From: Brugia malayi
Lineage: Eukaryota > Nematoda > Chromadorea > Rhabditida > Onchocercidae
DNA length: 64,000 nt
Direction of reading: 5' to 3'
Assembly (NCBI RefSeq): GCF_000002995.4
Contig: NW_025062478.1
Location: 3,138,001-3,202,000, forward strand
The notes beneath the pieces are model-generated. The model worked only from the letters and a program-made list of their open reading frames with translations, made no database searches and was not told the origin of the DNA. Positions 47,001 to 61,600 of this stretch are shown in pieces; the stretch's first letter is position 1; every line of letters starts with the position of its first letter. The translations under genes and the position numbers were made by a program.

Positions 47001-49559
47001 CTTTTTTTTAAAAAAAAAATATTTCAATTTAATTGAATTCAATTAATTGAATAAATATTTCAATCAATTGCTATTTTCATTTCATCAATGATTGCATAAT
47101 TTTTTTTCTTTTTTTTTTTTGCACTTATTTAAAATTATATATTAAAATTCAGCTATTTTACTGATAACAATTTTTGATAATAGAATCTTTTCTGATAATA
47201 GAATAATATTTCTGTGGTGAATTAATTATGCAAAACCAGCATGTCTCTTCCATTTATTCAGATTTCAAATTTTGAACAAAACTATAGTACCAAGAGCTCT
47301 GACTGTGAATTTATAATACTTTTAAAAAAATTTTTCTTTTTTTCAATTTTGCACCTAAAAATAAAAGAAATAAGTAATATAGCAATTATTTATTATTTAT
47401 ATTAAAAAATGTTTATTCATTTTTTTGCTAATCCTATTTATTTTTTTTATATTTATTTATTTTATTTTTTATTATAAATATAATGCCTATTTATTTATTT
47501 ATTTTTTTCTCACAAATATTGTTGTAAATATAAATATTTCCATTTATTTGTGTGAATGTTTTGAAAATTAAAAAAAATCACTTACAGAAACAATTCAAAC
47601 TAATGCAATTTGAAATTAATATTTCAGATAATTTGAGTAAATTTTTGAAATATTAAATATTCTTATAGCTATAAAAACTTTATTAGATATTCTTATAGTT
47701 ATAAAAAAAATTTTTTTTTTTTTTGCTTTTATATTCATACTTTAAGCTTATTTCATAATCATTTCAAAACTATGAAAATTTATTATCAAATAAATTGAAA
47801 TTTAATAAATGCAAAATTTTCGTATATTTTAGATGAATTAAAGTAATTCGTTGACATTCTTCATATTACTTTATTTCTTCATATTACTTTATAAGTAAGT
47901 TAAATTAAGTTACGCACCATTGAAGCTTGCATTTAACATTTTTTTTTAATATATAAAAAAAGAACAAAGTTAACATTGAGTAATCGTTTGCTTACGAATG
48001 TGAATGTGTGGAGGAGTGGAAGAGATCATTTTACAAAATATATAAAAAAAAAAAATATAAAATTTCATTTTCATTCATCTTAAAATACTATACTTAATTT
48101 TCAGTTTCTAAGCAAACAAATGCTAAAAACTAGAACTTATAATACTATATTTGGTAATTAAAATTAATTTGATATATTTGTAATGAAATTGATATATTTA
48201 TTTTATCTACAAACCTATAAAATATGAATGATATTTAATAAATATAATTTTTAAAATTATTCATTTAAAAGAAAACTTTCATTTCTTGTCTATGAATTTA
48301 TAATTGCAATTATCAGTTCATTTATTTTTTTCTTTTTTCATTGTACTCATTAATTGATTTCACGTAAAATTAAGTGTTAAATGATAAGAATATCAATTAT
48401 CAATGAACATTGATAGTATACTTATTATTATTATTATTTTTTATTAATTTTTTAATTTGATAATAATTTTATTTTGATATTATATAAACTTCCTTATTAT
48501 TTTATAATTGCAAATTGTTAAAAACAATTGATTGTAAGTGCCAAAATTATCTTTATTTCATCTTTTAACAAATTAATTCGTTGTATTCTTTCATTGATTT
48601 TTCTAAAATGACATTTCAATTTTTAATTTTAATATTTCAAAAGCTAAAAGATATTCTCTTAGAATTTAGGAACTACTTTTTCCCAAAACTTTTATCACAT
48701 TTTTTTCTGAGATTTTTAAAGATAAAAAGCAAAATTATTTCTGTCATAATTTTTGTCTATTTCAAATGAATATTTCTTTTATTAATTAAATTCATATAAA
48801 AATGATACATTAATAACTAATATTTACTTATAATTTTTACTTTGCTTATAATTAAATTATGGAATAAAGAATTATTAATTTTTCTGCTTAATGTTACCTA
48901 ATTTTTTTTTTAATTGATGATTATTTTGTTTAATTAACTAACTGAATATGATATCAAATGATATTGAAAAGTTAATCAAATTAAACAAATCGATAGATTA
49001 ATGATTAATTGATAACTAATTGATAAAATCAATATGAATGATTAAATAGTATTATTTGTTGATGTTTATATTTTATTCAATGAGAAAATAAAATTTTACT
49101 TTTACTTATATATTTGAATTTATCTTTAATTAATTCCTTATCTTCTAGAGTAATCGATCATTTCCACTCAAAGCATTTTTTTCAGATTTTAATATTTTTT
49201 GAGTGAGAAAAATAATAAATAATTAATTTTTGGATGAAAATAATTTATTAATGTTTTTTTGTTTTTGATAAGAAGAAAGATAAACAATGATAAGAAGAAG
49301 TTATAAATTTAAGTAATGAAAAGTGAAATTTGTAATAGAGAAATAATTATTGATTTTAATGTTGAAAGTTCAACTAATAGCATTTTAAAATTTTAGTCTA
49401 ATTTATCAAATGTAAATTGACAAGTGAAAATGCATACCACTAAACTTCAAATGAAATGAACAATTGAAAGTGCGTTGAATTTGCACTTAGTAATTTGATT
49501 AATTACTCGTTTCTATCGTAGTGAGTAAGTTAAAATTATTTCAAATAATACATTAACTT
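44059..49559. other. Long AT-rich intergenic region
   Basis: More than 80% A+T in most parts, with poly-T and poly-A tracts and TTTATT-like simple sequence near 47430-47510. No open frame with splice support, RNA gene or mobile element was recognised. Hydrophobic Phe/Ile-rich frames such as 48581-48769 are composition artefacts. Confidence 0.55.
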
Positions 49560-50870
49560 CTCGTCGATTTTTAAATTCTAATCAATTTTTAGTTTCAATC
49601 AATAATTATTATCATAGCTAATCGATTTCTAAATTCTAATCAATCTCTAATCGATTTTTAAATTCTAATCAAATTTTTAGTCTCAATCAATAATTATTAT
49701 CATAGCTAATCGATTTCTAAATTCTAATCAAATTTTCAGTTTCAATCAATAATTATTATCATAGCTAATCGATTTCTAAATTCCAATCAATCTCTAATCG
49801 ATTTTTAAATTCTAATCAAATTTTTAGTCTCAATCAATAATTATTATCATAGCTAATCGATTTCTAAATTCTAATCAAATTTTCAGTTTCAATCAATAAT
49901 TATTATCATAGCTAATCGATTTCTAAATTCTAATCAAATTTTCAGTTTCAATCAATAATTATTATCACAGCTAATCGATTTCTAAATTCTAATCAAATTT
50001 TCAGTTTCAATCAATAATTATTATCATAGCTAATCGATTTCTAAATTCCAATCAATCTCTAATCGATTTTTAAATTCTAATCAAATTTTTAGTCTCAATC
50101 AATAATTATTATCATAGCTAATCGATTTCTAAATTCTAATCAAATTTTCAGTTTCAATCAATAATTATTATCACAGCTAATCGATTTCTAAATTCTAATC
50201 AATCTCTAATCGATTTTTAAATTCTAATCAAATTTTTAGTCTCAATCAATAATTATTATCATAGCTAATCGATTTTTAAATTCTAATCAAATTTTTAGTC
50301 TCAATCAATAATTATTATCATAGCTAATCGATTTCTAAATTCTAATCAAATTTTCAGTTTCAATCAATAATTATTATCACAGCTAATCGATTTCTAAATT
50401 CTAATCAATCTCTAATCGATTTTTAAATTCTAATCAAATTTTTAGTCTCAATCAATAATTATTATCATAGCTAATCGATTTCTAAATTCTAATCAAATTT
50501 TCAGTTTCAATCAATAATTATTATCATAGCTAATCGATTTCTAAATTCTAATCAAATTTTCAGTTTCAATCAATAATTATTATCATAGCTAATCGATTTC
50601 TAAATTCCAATCAATCTCTAATCGATTTTTAAATTCTAATCAAATTTTTAGTCTCAATCAATAATTATTATCATAGCTAATCGATTTTTAAATTCTAATC
50701 AAATTTTTAGTCTCAATCAATAATTATTATCATAGCTAATCGATTTCTAAATTCTAATCAAATTTTTAGTCTCAATCAATAATTATTATCATAGCTAATC
50801 GATTTCTAAATTCTAATCAATCTCTAATCGATTTTTAAATTCTAATCAATTTTTAATTTCAATCAATTTA
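49560..50870 (+). repeat. Minisatellite, 18 copies, alternating ~59- and ~86-bp units
   Basis: The core is TCAATAATTATTATCATAGC followed by TAATCGATTTCTAAATTCTA and ATCAAATTTTCAGTTTCAA. The longer unit has an extra block of about 27 bases (TCTCTAATCGATTTTTAAAT...). Copies differ by a few substitutions (TCATAGC/TCACAGC, TTTTCAGTTTC/TTTTTAGTCTC). Confidence 0.95.
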
Positions 50871-53800
50871 TCATCATGCCATTGATTAAACAATCATCGA
50901 TATTTAAATTTAACCATTCTTTTTATGATTCAATTTAGAAAAATTAATCATCGAAATAATCAATTACTAAATTTTTATAGACAAAACATTTATACTGAAA
51001 TTATTTTTCTTATTTTTAATAATTATAGCACTTTTTTTTCTTTCTTTTTGTATTCAAACATTACTAATGATTCATCAATAAATTTAATATTTTATCAATG
51101 ATATGATAATAATTAATTAAAAAGTTTATTATACTCAAATGACTCTAACTAAATATTTGTATTGAAATAATAAATTCGATAATAGTGCAAAAGTATTATT
51201 TAATTTTATTATTGATTATTAATTCCTTTTTATGTATTAATTAATAAAGTAAACAATACAAATTTATTCATTCATTTATTTTATAATTTATTAAAATATA
51301 TAAAATTATGCCAATTGTTTCAACAAATAATGCATTTCTTTTTTTCAAAATAAACTATGAAATGTTGGCAAATTTATTCAAATTGAAATTTCAAATTATA
51401 ATATTTTTAATATTTATCCCTCATACCTTCCTCTAATTAAATAAAATAATTTTGAATTTTTTAAATAAAATAATAATTTTAAATAAAATAATTTTAAAAT
51501 AATTTTTTTTTTCTTCTTTTATTAGCATCTTTATTTTCAATCATCCATTGGTATATTAAAATTTTTGAAAAATTAATTAAAACGTTAGATAAAAAATGAT
51601 TTAATAATTCATTTTTTATTGATAATTTTAAATATATTAAACGAGGAAAAAAAAAATTTTTACAAATTATTTAATAAGTAAGTTATTATGCTATAAGTAA
51701 TTTATACTTTACTTACTTATTTTTCATAACATTTATTACTTATTATCTCAAAATTAATTGTGATACTTAAGAGTTAAATGTTGAAATAACAATTTTTAAT
51801 TTATTTAATTGCATCCATATAACTATTTCAGAAAAAAAAAACGAAAACAGATAAATTTAATTAAAATTTATTTCTTTTATAAAATAGAATAAATCATTTA
51901 AAGAATTTACTATCGTAAAGTAATAACTAAACAAATTCAATATTTAATAATTCGAAAGAAATTGAAATTGAAAGGAAATGAAAAAAATTCTTTTTTCCTG
52001 GTAACAAATATTTTGTTTGCATAAGAAAGATTATTTATAGTTTTACTTAGATAAAATTATACTTTAACAAATTTTTGCAATAATTAAATATTTTTTTTTT
52101 CTATCAAAAGTTTTGAATATAAAAATGAAATATTTTTTAGTATCATAAACTATTTATTTTTTAAAAATAATTTTAAAAAAAAACTGTTAATAATAGCTAA
52201 AATGTCAATTAATGAAATTTATTTTTGTTTTTAAATTTAAGGAAAGATTTACTAATTTCATTAAGTTAGCATTTTAGATTGTTTACAATTTACATTCATA
52301 GATAATTTCATTTTTTTTTTTCATTTCAACCTATTTTCCAAATTTTTATAATTATTTTATTACGACAAAGCAAAAAAAGATTTTTACTTTTTTTTTTTCC
52401 AATCAAAGAAAAATTTTTCTTAAAAAAGGAAATAATTTTTATGACAATTAACTTTACTCTTATTGATTTGTTACTTTTGTTTTGCTTTAAATATTATTCG
52501 TGAAAAATGCCAACGACAAATTTATTTTTAACTTTTATTTTTTTTTTTGTTTCCCTAACGACCAACAATAATTTTTGATGTCAGTGCCTATGTTTTATCC
52601 TTTTTTTTTTTCGTTTTATTCTCATTTATTACATTTTAATATTTTCAGCCAAAATTTCAATTTGCTAAAATTTATAAAAAATAAAAATTTAAAAGAAAAA
52701 AAATGCTTTACAATTTCAATTCTTTATCACTTATATGATGCAAATTTTCAGTGATTATTTTATCTTTCATCAATAAAATTTTCTTTTTCTTTTATTTTTT
52801 CTAATTCTCATTGATTTCATTAAGTTAGTATTTCTGATTTTACATAAAAATTAAAGTTTATATTTCACATTCATAAATATTTTTCTTTTTTTTTTTTTTT
52901 AAATTTATATTTTAGCTATCATTTTAATTTTGTGCTATAATTTTTGCATGCATTCATCAATTAAACAATAAAATATTTCAAATGATTATACTAATTAATA
53001 TTGGATTAATTGTTTTCAAAAATTTGGACAAATTAAATGAAAATAAAAATTGATAGTTATAAAAGATTTTTTTTTAAATAAAAAAGAAAAGCAAAATCGT
53101 AGATGAAATATTTTATATGTTAGATAGAAAATTGATAATAATTAAATTAGTGACAAAGATTTTTAGAAAGATTAATTAAATTAAATGAGAAAGAAGCACA
53201 GATGATAGTATGAATGAATGCAACTTCAAATAAAATTTAAAATTTTTTGGTTCATAAATCAAATATTATTGTTTTCGTTTTCGTTTTCTTTCCTTTCTAA
53301 ACATTTCAATTTTGTTTTTATTTCATTTTCTTTTTTTAATTATAAATAATATATGCAATTTAATTTCATTGTTAATCTTTCATTTCGTTAAATGTTTGAA
53401 AAAATAAATAAAATAAAATAAAAATATGGCAAGCAACCAAATGGATGACAGGAAATAGGATAAGCTGAAGTGTGACAAATAGTTGAATTTATAGTTTAGA
53501 GAGAGAGAAACAAACAAAAAAAAAAAAAACTTTTTAGGAATCAAAAAAAAAAGAAAAAAGAAAAGAGAAATGAGAAGAAAAAGGATGGACAATTTCAGGT
53601 GGTACTTAAATTTAGCAAATTGACTTTACTCCTACTAATAGCTCTATTTTCAATTGCTTTTTGCAAAAAGATAAATCTAACTAAAATTCTATGTTAACAT
53701 TATTTACAAATGCATTGTGAAATTTAATCGGAAATTTTGACACTTTGCAAAAATTTTGCTTTTATATAAAATTTAAAAGCTATTTTTCATTCATTATTAC

Positions 53801-55065
53801 TCGCTAAAATTTGATAGAAAATATATTAACAATACAAAAATTAGCAATAAAGTAAGTTGTTTTTATTCTTGTTTTATGTGAAAGTTAAATTTAACTTTTA
53901 ATTTTAAATGTTAAAGAAAAAAGAATTAAATTTAAAATTTAACTTTTATATCAATTATTTTTTTTTTCCTTTCCTCTATTGAATGAAATGTACTATTTCG
54001 TTTATAATTGATAAGTATTTTCAAAATTTTTTAAAAAAAAATGAATTATAATTTGTATAAAAAGAATGCCATATGACTTTTTTGAAAATAAATCATATGA
54101 TTTAATTTCTTTGCTACTACTGGATAAATGTTAGCTTTGCTATGTTTGTCACCAAACGATTGTCAACGATTCGTCGCGTCCTTAATGCAATATAAATGTT
54201 TAACACTAAATTGCTAACTAACATTAATGTTAAATTTTCTTCTTTGCAAATAAATTTTTTTCATTCTTAATCCATTTTTTATTTTTTTTATTTTTTATTT
54301 GTTTTTTTGTTTTTTTTGTCATTTTAAAATTGCTTTTAACACATTCTTTAGAATCGGTCAAATATATTTTTGCATCCAATAATATATGATAATTGCATGC
54401 TTTATTGCTCATCAATATTTACTTTTAAAATTTATTACCTTTATAATACACAGGTAAGCTTAATAATAGACTATAAAGTATTCAGCTATTAAAAGCATAT
54501 ATACTTATACTTATATATAAGTAATTACTTGTCCATTTATATATGTCTTTTTTCCTTTTTCTCAAAATTTTATAAGTAATATAGAAGTGAAATGCCGCAT
54601 ACTTTTTAAATAATTAATTTGTTAAATGTGTTCTTTCTTTTTTCTTTCTTTTTCTTTCAACTTAATAACAATTTTCATTTATTTTTATTTGCGTCATCTG
54701 AAACAAAAAAAATGAAATTTTCTCAGTAATTTCACTGATGTTTCATTCATTCATTCATTCACTTTAAAATGTCAACAATCAATTCATATGAATTATATGT
54801 ATTTTTTTTATAAGCTTATATTCTTATATTAAACAATTATTGTTTACTTGCTTACTCTTATCGCATCATTCGTTGTTTACATGCAAGTACAAAAAAATTT
54901 GATGAAATAATTCCTTCACATTTGTACAGTCTTATTTAATTTTTTTTTATAAGCTTATATTCTTATATTAAGCAGTCATTGTTTACTTGTTTACTCTTAT
55001 CTTTCATTGTTTACATATAAGTACAAAAAAAAAAATTAATGAAATAATTCTTTCACATTTGTATA
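50871..55065. other. AT-rich intergenic region
   Basis: Very A/T-rich; long T tracts occur near 52080, 52310, 52880 and 53945. No exon was found. Its right end holds a ~135-bp tandem duplication (54801-54934 and 54942-55070) next to the solo LTR. Confidence 0.5.
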
Positions 55066-55070
55066 CTCTC
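54801..55070. repeat. Two diverged tandem copies of ~135 bp
   Basis: Both copies contain TTTATAAGCTTATATTCTTA, CATTGTTTAC or TATTGTTTAC, AAGTACAAAAAA, and AATAATTC-TTCACATTTGTA. The second copy ends at the solo LTR insertion site. Confidence 0.9.
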
Positions 55071-55409
55071 TGTCGTGAAACCTCAAACTTGGGTAATTAA
55101 ACCGACAAATCAATATTATAACAATGCGTAACGAAAGATATAAATTATAAAATATTAAAATGATATCAAAACCACCCAAAATGCAGAATGAACAACCGTA
55201 TGGAGGACGATTGTTTATATGCAGAACTGAACTGACCAGATATCCGGCAGAGGATATTTAACTGATGTGAAACAAAGACTGCTAATAAAGGGTTTTGCTA
55301 ACGAAGGGTTTGCTAACAAAGGGTTTTTGTTGTGTGAGGAAAAGGAATTAGATAAGAGGAATTTGTTAGTTTTGGATATAATAATTTAAATATTTCGTCT
55401 TTCACGACA
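55071..55409. mobile_element. Solo LTR, 339 bp, with 5-bp target duplication
   Basis: It begins TGTCGTGAAA and ends TTTCACGACA, a perfect 10-bp inverted terminus with the TG...CA ends of LTRs. CTCTC lies directly on both sides (55066-55070 and 55410-55414), as expected for a 5-bp target site duplication. It is clearly less A/T-biased than its surroundings and holds AATAAAG near 55284. No internal retrotransposon sequence is attached, so it is a solo LTR. The 5-bp duplication fits BEL/Pao or Gypsy elements. Confidence 0.85.
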
Positions 55410-55636
55410 CTCTCATATTTGATTTAAAATACAAATTAAAAATATATACTGTTTAATTTATATGATTAACTCCCACTTAAATACATCCACTAATTGTCAT
55501 ACACCTTTAAACTAATTAATTACACTTTAATTTTTTGTTTTTTTTTTTCTGTTTGTTTTATTGATTTGTTAATTTTATATTTGTTTTGCTTTATGTAAAT
55601 AACTGCTGCGAAGTGTTTTCATTTCATTTCTTTTAC

Positions 55637-55644
55637 ATTTTCAG
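55637..55644 (+). promoter_or_regulatory. 3' splice acceptor upstream of the exchanger start
   Basis: CATTTTCAG lies 29 bases before the ATG at 55674. It is a likely spliced-leader or 5' UTR intron acceptor. Confidence 0.5.
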
Positions 55645-55673
55645 TATCTCAAAATTGGCAATATTAATTTGAA

Positions 55674-58600
55674 ATGTCAAAAATAATTGAAGCGTCGATT
55701 CAAAATTGTAATTCTGTTCTAAGTATGATAAAATGGTTTTATAATAATTTTATTATTAATTATCATATACGAACAATACTGCTTATTATCATATTTTCAT
55801 CTTTAATTAATTTTGTACAAGCAAATTACAATCAGACAGAAACAGATACAATCAAAAATTGTGTTGATGGTATGATAATACCAATTTGGTTTGTTTTCCT
55901 TTTTCTTTTTTTTTTTTAAATGTAATTTTAAAATATTTATTAGTTTTGACAGGATGACACTAAATTTAATTATGTATTTATGACCAAAAAAAAAAAAAAA
56001 CAGAAAAGAAATTGCAGTTAGACATTAATTAATTAATTAACTAATTAGACTGGTATGCAATGAGAATTTTAATATGTACCTGTCAAATAATTAATTTGAA
56101 TTTTACACAAAAATTTTGAACTATTATTCTAAGGTACCTTTCGTTAGCCATAATTTTGCAATAAGTTAGTTAGCCCACTTTCGAGGGCAAAAAAAATAAA
56201 TAACATTAATGTAAGGAAAATTATTTAAAAGAAAATCCAGTTAAATCTAAGAAAAAAAAAAAAAAAAGATCTAATAAAGAAAATTTTTATTTTAAAAAAA
56301 AATTTTTTTTTTCTATTTTCAAAATTTGATGGAAATCAAATTTTTGAAACTCTTCTATCGATTGTTTTTATTTTTAATATTATAATTTTTAAAAGGAATA
56401 ATATTGTTTATATATTAATACAATGAGTGACATTTTTGGATAGCGAATTCTTCACTGAAAATTAGGAATTAAATTTTTTTATAATTTCAATTATAAAATT
56501 AATTATAGAATATCGTTGCAGGCGGCCATATTTACATCTAAATATTGGTGATCGAATATTTCGTGGTGTAATATACTTTTTTATAATTGCTTATGTATTT
56601 CTTGGAGTATCTATTGTTGCTGATCGTTTCATGTCATCAATTGAAGTTATAACAAGGTAAATGATAAGATTAATATTAATTAAAAGTAATAATTTTGATT
56701 TTTTATGAATTTAAAGTATTAATTCCAGGTAAATGATAAATTAAAATTAATAATTTTAATTTATTATAAATTTAAAATGTTAATCCAGGTGAATGATAAA
56801 TCAAAATTAATAATTTTAATTTATTATAAATTTAAAATGTTAATTCCGGATAAATGATAGATTAAAATTAATAATTTTTATTTATTATGAATTTAAAATG
56901 TTATTTGAATTTTAATTGAATGCAATTTTTTTGTAAAAAATATTGTTGAAAAAATCATTTTTTTAATTTAAAAAAGTTTTTTCTTTAAAAAAAATGAATA
57001 ATTCGTGTTATAAATAAACTCAAAATTATTAATTTATTTTCAAATAATAAAGGAAAAAATTTTGCCATTTTTTCTCTCTTTTTTTTTATTCTTTCTCTTA
57101 AATTTCCAATGTTTCAAATATTTACAAAAGAATTGCAAAAGAAATTTTTTTTTTTTTTCTCATTTACAAAAGAATTTATTTTGTCTATTTTCTCTTTTTT
57201 ATTTTTTTGAATTCTTTTCTAAAAGTTTTGTTTTTATTTTTCATTTCAAAATTGAAATAATAAACAAATTATTGTTATAAATCTTTTAAATATTATTAAA
57301 AAAAGAAAATTATTTAGTATGGAAAGAACAGTACAGGTAAAAAGACCAGGTTTGGAACCTTTGAAGGTAAAAGTAAGAATATGGAATGATACTGTTAGCA
57401 ATTTAACGCTAATGGCACTTGGTTAGTAATTTTTACTAAATTTTAAATTAATTTTTGTCTTTTTCCAAAATTAAATTTTTAAATTATATCATCTTATTAT
57501 AAAATGATATATTTCTTTTTATAAAATTTTGATAATACTTTTTAAAATTATCAATTAATAATTGATAATTCATTGTGAAAAATTCAATTTTAATTTGATT
57601 AAAACATTCTAATCTGTTAACTTTTTAGAGCTTATTTAACATATATTAATATATATTAAAAATTTTTAAAATTAATATATTTTTTTTTAATTTTTTTTTA
57701 AAATTAATATATATTAAAAATTTTTAATACGATTACTTAAAATATTCATATTTCAGTTCTGAATTAATTTTCAAATTATTAATTCTAGGTTATTGTGGAA
57801 AGGTAAAGAATTAAGTGCAAATACTTTAAATAATCATATATTTTTCTAAAAAGAAAAAAAAAAGAAATTAGGTTGGAGATTCAGGTAAGAATGAATAAGA
57901 AATTTAAAAGTTTTGTTTACTTAAATTGTTGATTGAAATAAACGAATTGGTATAATCGAAATTTGTTTGCATTGTCATTGAAAATATAAAGTAATTTCAT
58001 CTATTCACACCAGAAAATTCTTATCTCTGAGAAAGTTTAAATAAAAAAAAAAAAAAAAAAAAATTTTTCAAGAATTAAAAATAGAACTATGAAGTATTAA
58101 TGAACTAATAATAGATGAGAAACTTAAGAAATTAAATTTTCAAATTGTTTAATTTATTAAATTGTAAAATTTGTCAATAAAAATTAACAAGTTTTAAAAT
58201 TTCAAGCACTTATGAATTCCAAAGTTTTTCTTTTCTGTCAAACTTTTTTGGTATTCGATGAAAATTTTTATCAATTATAATTATTTAATTAGATAAAAGT
58301 ATTGATGAGATTAATAAAAATGATAATAAAACAAATCAAAAGTTTACCATTTTAAATTTCTAATATTATTTTTTAAATGATAATTTTTTTTTTTTTTAAA
58401 TGATACTTTCGTTTTTTAGTTGCAATTCATAAAAAACATTTCATTTCAGGCTCCTCTGCACCTGAAATTTTACTATCAATCATTGAGGTAATTAATTAAT
58501 TAATTGATTAAGAAAAACTAAATTTTATATGCTAAAGGCAATAATAATTTATGCAAATTTTATTATTAATTATTAATTCTTATTTATTCTAACTGATTTA

Positions 58601-61600
58601 CTTTTTTAGTGCAATTTTAATTTGAACAAAATTATACATATCAAAATTTTAAAATTTTTCAATCTCTTTTTATGAATTTCAAAATTTTGGTTTGCTTCTC
58701 TTCAAATTATATTTAAATTTTGGAAAACAATTAAGAGCTAAATTTATCAGATTATTATCAATAAGTAACGTAGAATTGATTAAAATTTCACACTTTTATT
58801 AGTTCTAATTGTAAATAAATTTGTCATACATATTTCAATGTCACATCTTTTATGCAAATTCTACTAATAAATTTAATTAAATTTACTCCTGAAATTTATT
58901 TTTTTTTTGAAATTTTTTTTTTTTTTAAATTTTTTTGAAATTTAATTTTTGAAATTTAGACTACCTAAAAGCTATTTTAGGTGATTGGAAAAGGTTTTAA
59001 TGCAGGTGATTTGGGACCAAATACAATTGTTGGCTCAGCAGCATTTAATTTATTTATGATAATTGCAATATGTGTAATGGCTGTACCAAATGGTGAAATT
59101 CGACGTCAAAAACATTTAGACGTATTTTGCGTCACTGCAACGTGGTACGTAAATTTTTTTTTTTTTTTTTTTTTTTTGTGTTCCCTAATTTTTTGATAAA
59201 TTTAAATTTACTAATTAAATTATGGGCGAAGAAAAAAAGAAGAATTAAAAAAGTAATTGTAATATATATTTTTTTTTAATTTTTAAAATAATAATAATAA
59301 TAATTGATTTTAGGTCATTATTTGCATATATTTGGTTGTATTTAATTTTATCAGTATTTTCGCCAGGTATTATTGAAATATGGGAAGGTTTATTAACATT
59401 TCTTTTCTTTCCAATTACAGTATTAACTGCATATGTTGCTGATATTAAAATTATACAGGTTTGTCTTTACCTTTTTTCTTTTCTTTTTTTTAAGTATTAA
59501 TTTTGTAAATTAATTACAAATGAATAATTTCATTTAAAATATCAAAAATTGTTAAAAGTTTTATAATTTAAATAAAATTAAGTAAATTTGAAATTTTATT
59601 TTATATTTTTCAAAATGTTAGAGGCGTTTTATGCCACATCGTTATCGTAGAACATCGCATGGAATTGTTGCAACAGAAGGTGAAGAAATGGAAATTTTGG
59701 GTGAAAATGGTTATCTTAAAGTTAGTAATTAAAAAAAGAAAAAAAAAAAAAAGATTTCTTTTAAAAATTTTTTAGCTTATTTTTGATTTTTTAAATTTTA
59801 TCAAACTAATCATATTTATCATTAAAATGGTGGTGTTTAATTTGAAGAATGCCTTTTTATAACATCTACTTAAGCTATATAATTTTATTTAATAATAAAT
59901 TTTGTTAAAATTAAAACTCTAAACTTTTCCAAATTTTTTTTTTCTTTTTTTTAAAATTTAAAAAAAAAAAATTTTTTAGGGTAATAAAATTGATCCAGCT
60001 GTAAAAGCATTCGAAGATAATCGAAAAGCATTTATTGAAATTATGCGTGAAATTAGGAAAAAAAATCCACAAATTGATCCAAGCGAATTACAAAAGCAAG
60101 CAGAATATGAAATGATTAGTCGTGGTCCAAAATCAAGGGCATTTTATAGGTAAATTTTGTGGGTAAATTTTATAGGTAAATAAGTGGGTATAAAATATTT
60201 GTAAATAATAAAATAATTAAGTGATAAAAAAGCATCGAATAATATAATCATTAAAAAATGATAAAAATGAGTGGTATTTAGCGATAAAATTTTTTGATAA
60301 ATTTGGATTAAAATCAAACTTAGAATTTTTGTTTTAAATTTTACTAAACAACAAAAAAAAAAGTTTTGACATAATATCTAAAATTTTTTCACAGAAATGA
60401 TTAATTATTATTTTTGATAACAAATTTATTAGAATATTTTAGGGTGCAAGCAACCAGACGATTAATTGGTGGTGGACATGTGATAAGGAACCAACTTGAT
60501 AAAGAACATCATAAATGTGCTGTATGTTTTATTGTTTATTGTTTACTTTTTTTTGAAAGAATAATTATTGTTCTTATTTAGACTTTAAAAAACTCTTTAA
60601 TTTTTTTTTTTTTTTTTTGAAGAATTCAACTAATTAGGAATTCATCAAATAAGAAGTAAACAAATAGAACTGTTAACTGTTAATTAGGAATTTATCAAAT
60701 AAGAAGTAAACAAATAGAACTGTTAACTGTTAATTAGGAATTTATCAAATAAGAAGTAAACAAATAGATAAATCATTGATATAAATGTAAGACTTTTTTA
60801 GAGCATAAGCAGGCATTAATTTTAAAATTTATTAATTTGAAAAAAATGAACAATGATAAAATTACTGTAAAGAAGAAATAAGCAATGTTTAGCCAATAAT
60901 TGTGCTAGTTTTTCTTTTCTTTTTTTAGAAAAATAAAAGTTGTAATAAATTTGAAATATAATGAAATTAATTAATTGTATATTTGCAAATAATTTTAATT
61001 GACAGTAATTTATAAATTATTTAATTTATTCAAATTATTTTAGTTTTGGATGAATTTTGCACTCGAAATGTTCTAAATTAAATAATAAGTACATAATGAG
61101 AAATTAACAAATATTTTGAATTTAAAATTGCTCAAGAGCAAGAGAAACAATTTCAAGAACTTAACAAATATTTTGAATTTAATTTAAAAACAAATATTTT
61201 TACAAATATTAACTGAACAAATATTTTTAATTCAAGAAGCATAAGAAACAATTTCGAGAAATTAACAAATATTTAAAATTTAAGATTGCTCAAGAGCAAG
61301 AGAAACAATTTCGAGAAAATACCTGCAAAATATTCTTTGATCCAGCTCATTATACTGTACTTGAAAGTGTTGGAACATTTGATGTAATTATTGGCCGAGA
61401 TGGTGGGCCTAAAGGATTAACAGTTATGGTTGATTATTGCACCGAGGATGGTACCGCTAATGCTGGAAATGATTATATTCCAGTTAAAGGGACATTAATT
61501 TTTCGTCCAGAAGATAAAATACAAGTTAATAATTTTATAAGCATATCATTTTATTAAATTAAAATTGTTAACATTTAATTTAATTAAGCATAAAATTAGT

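Noticed and set aside
53380..53592. Phe/Ser-rich minus-strand frame
   Set aside because: Translation of A/T-rich simple sequence; no start context, splice sites or conservation signal.
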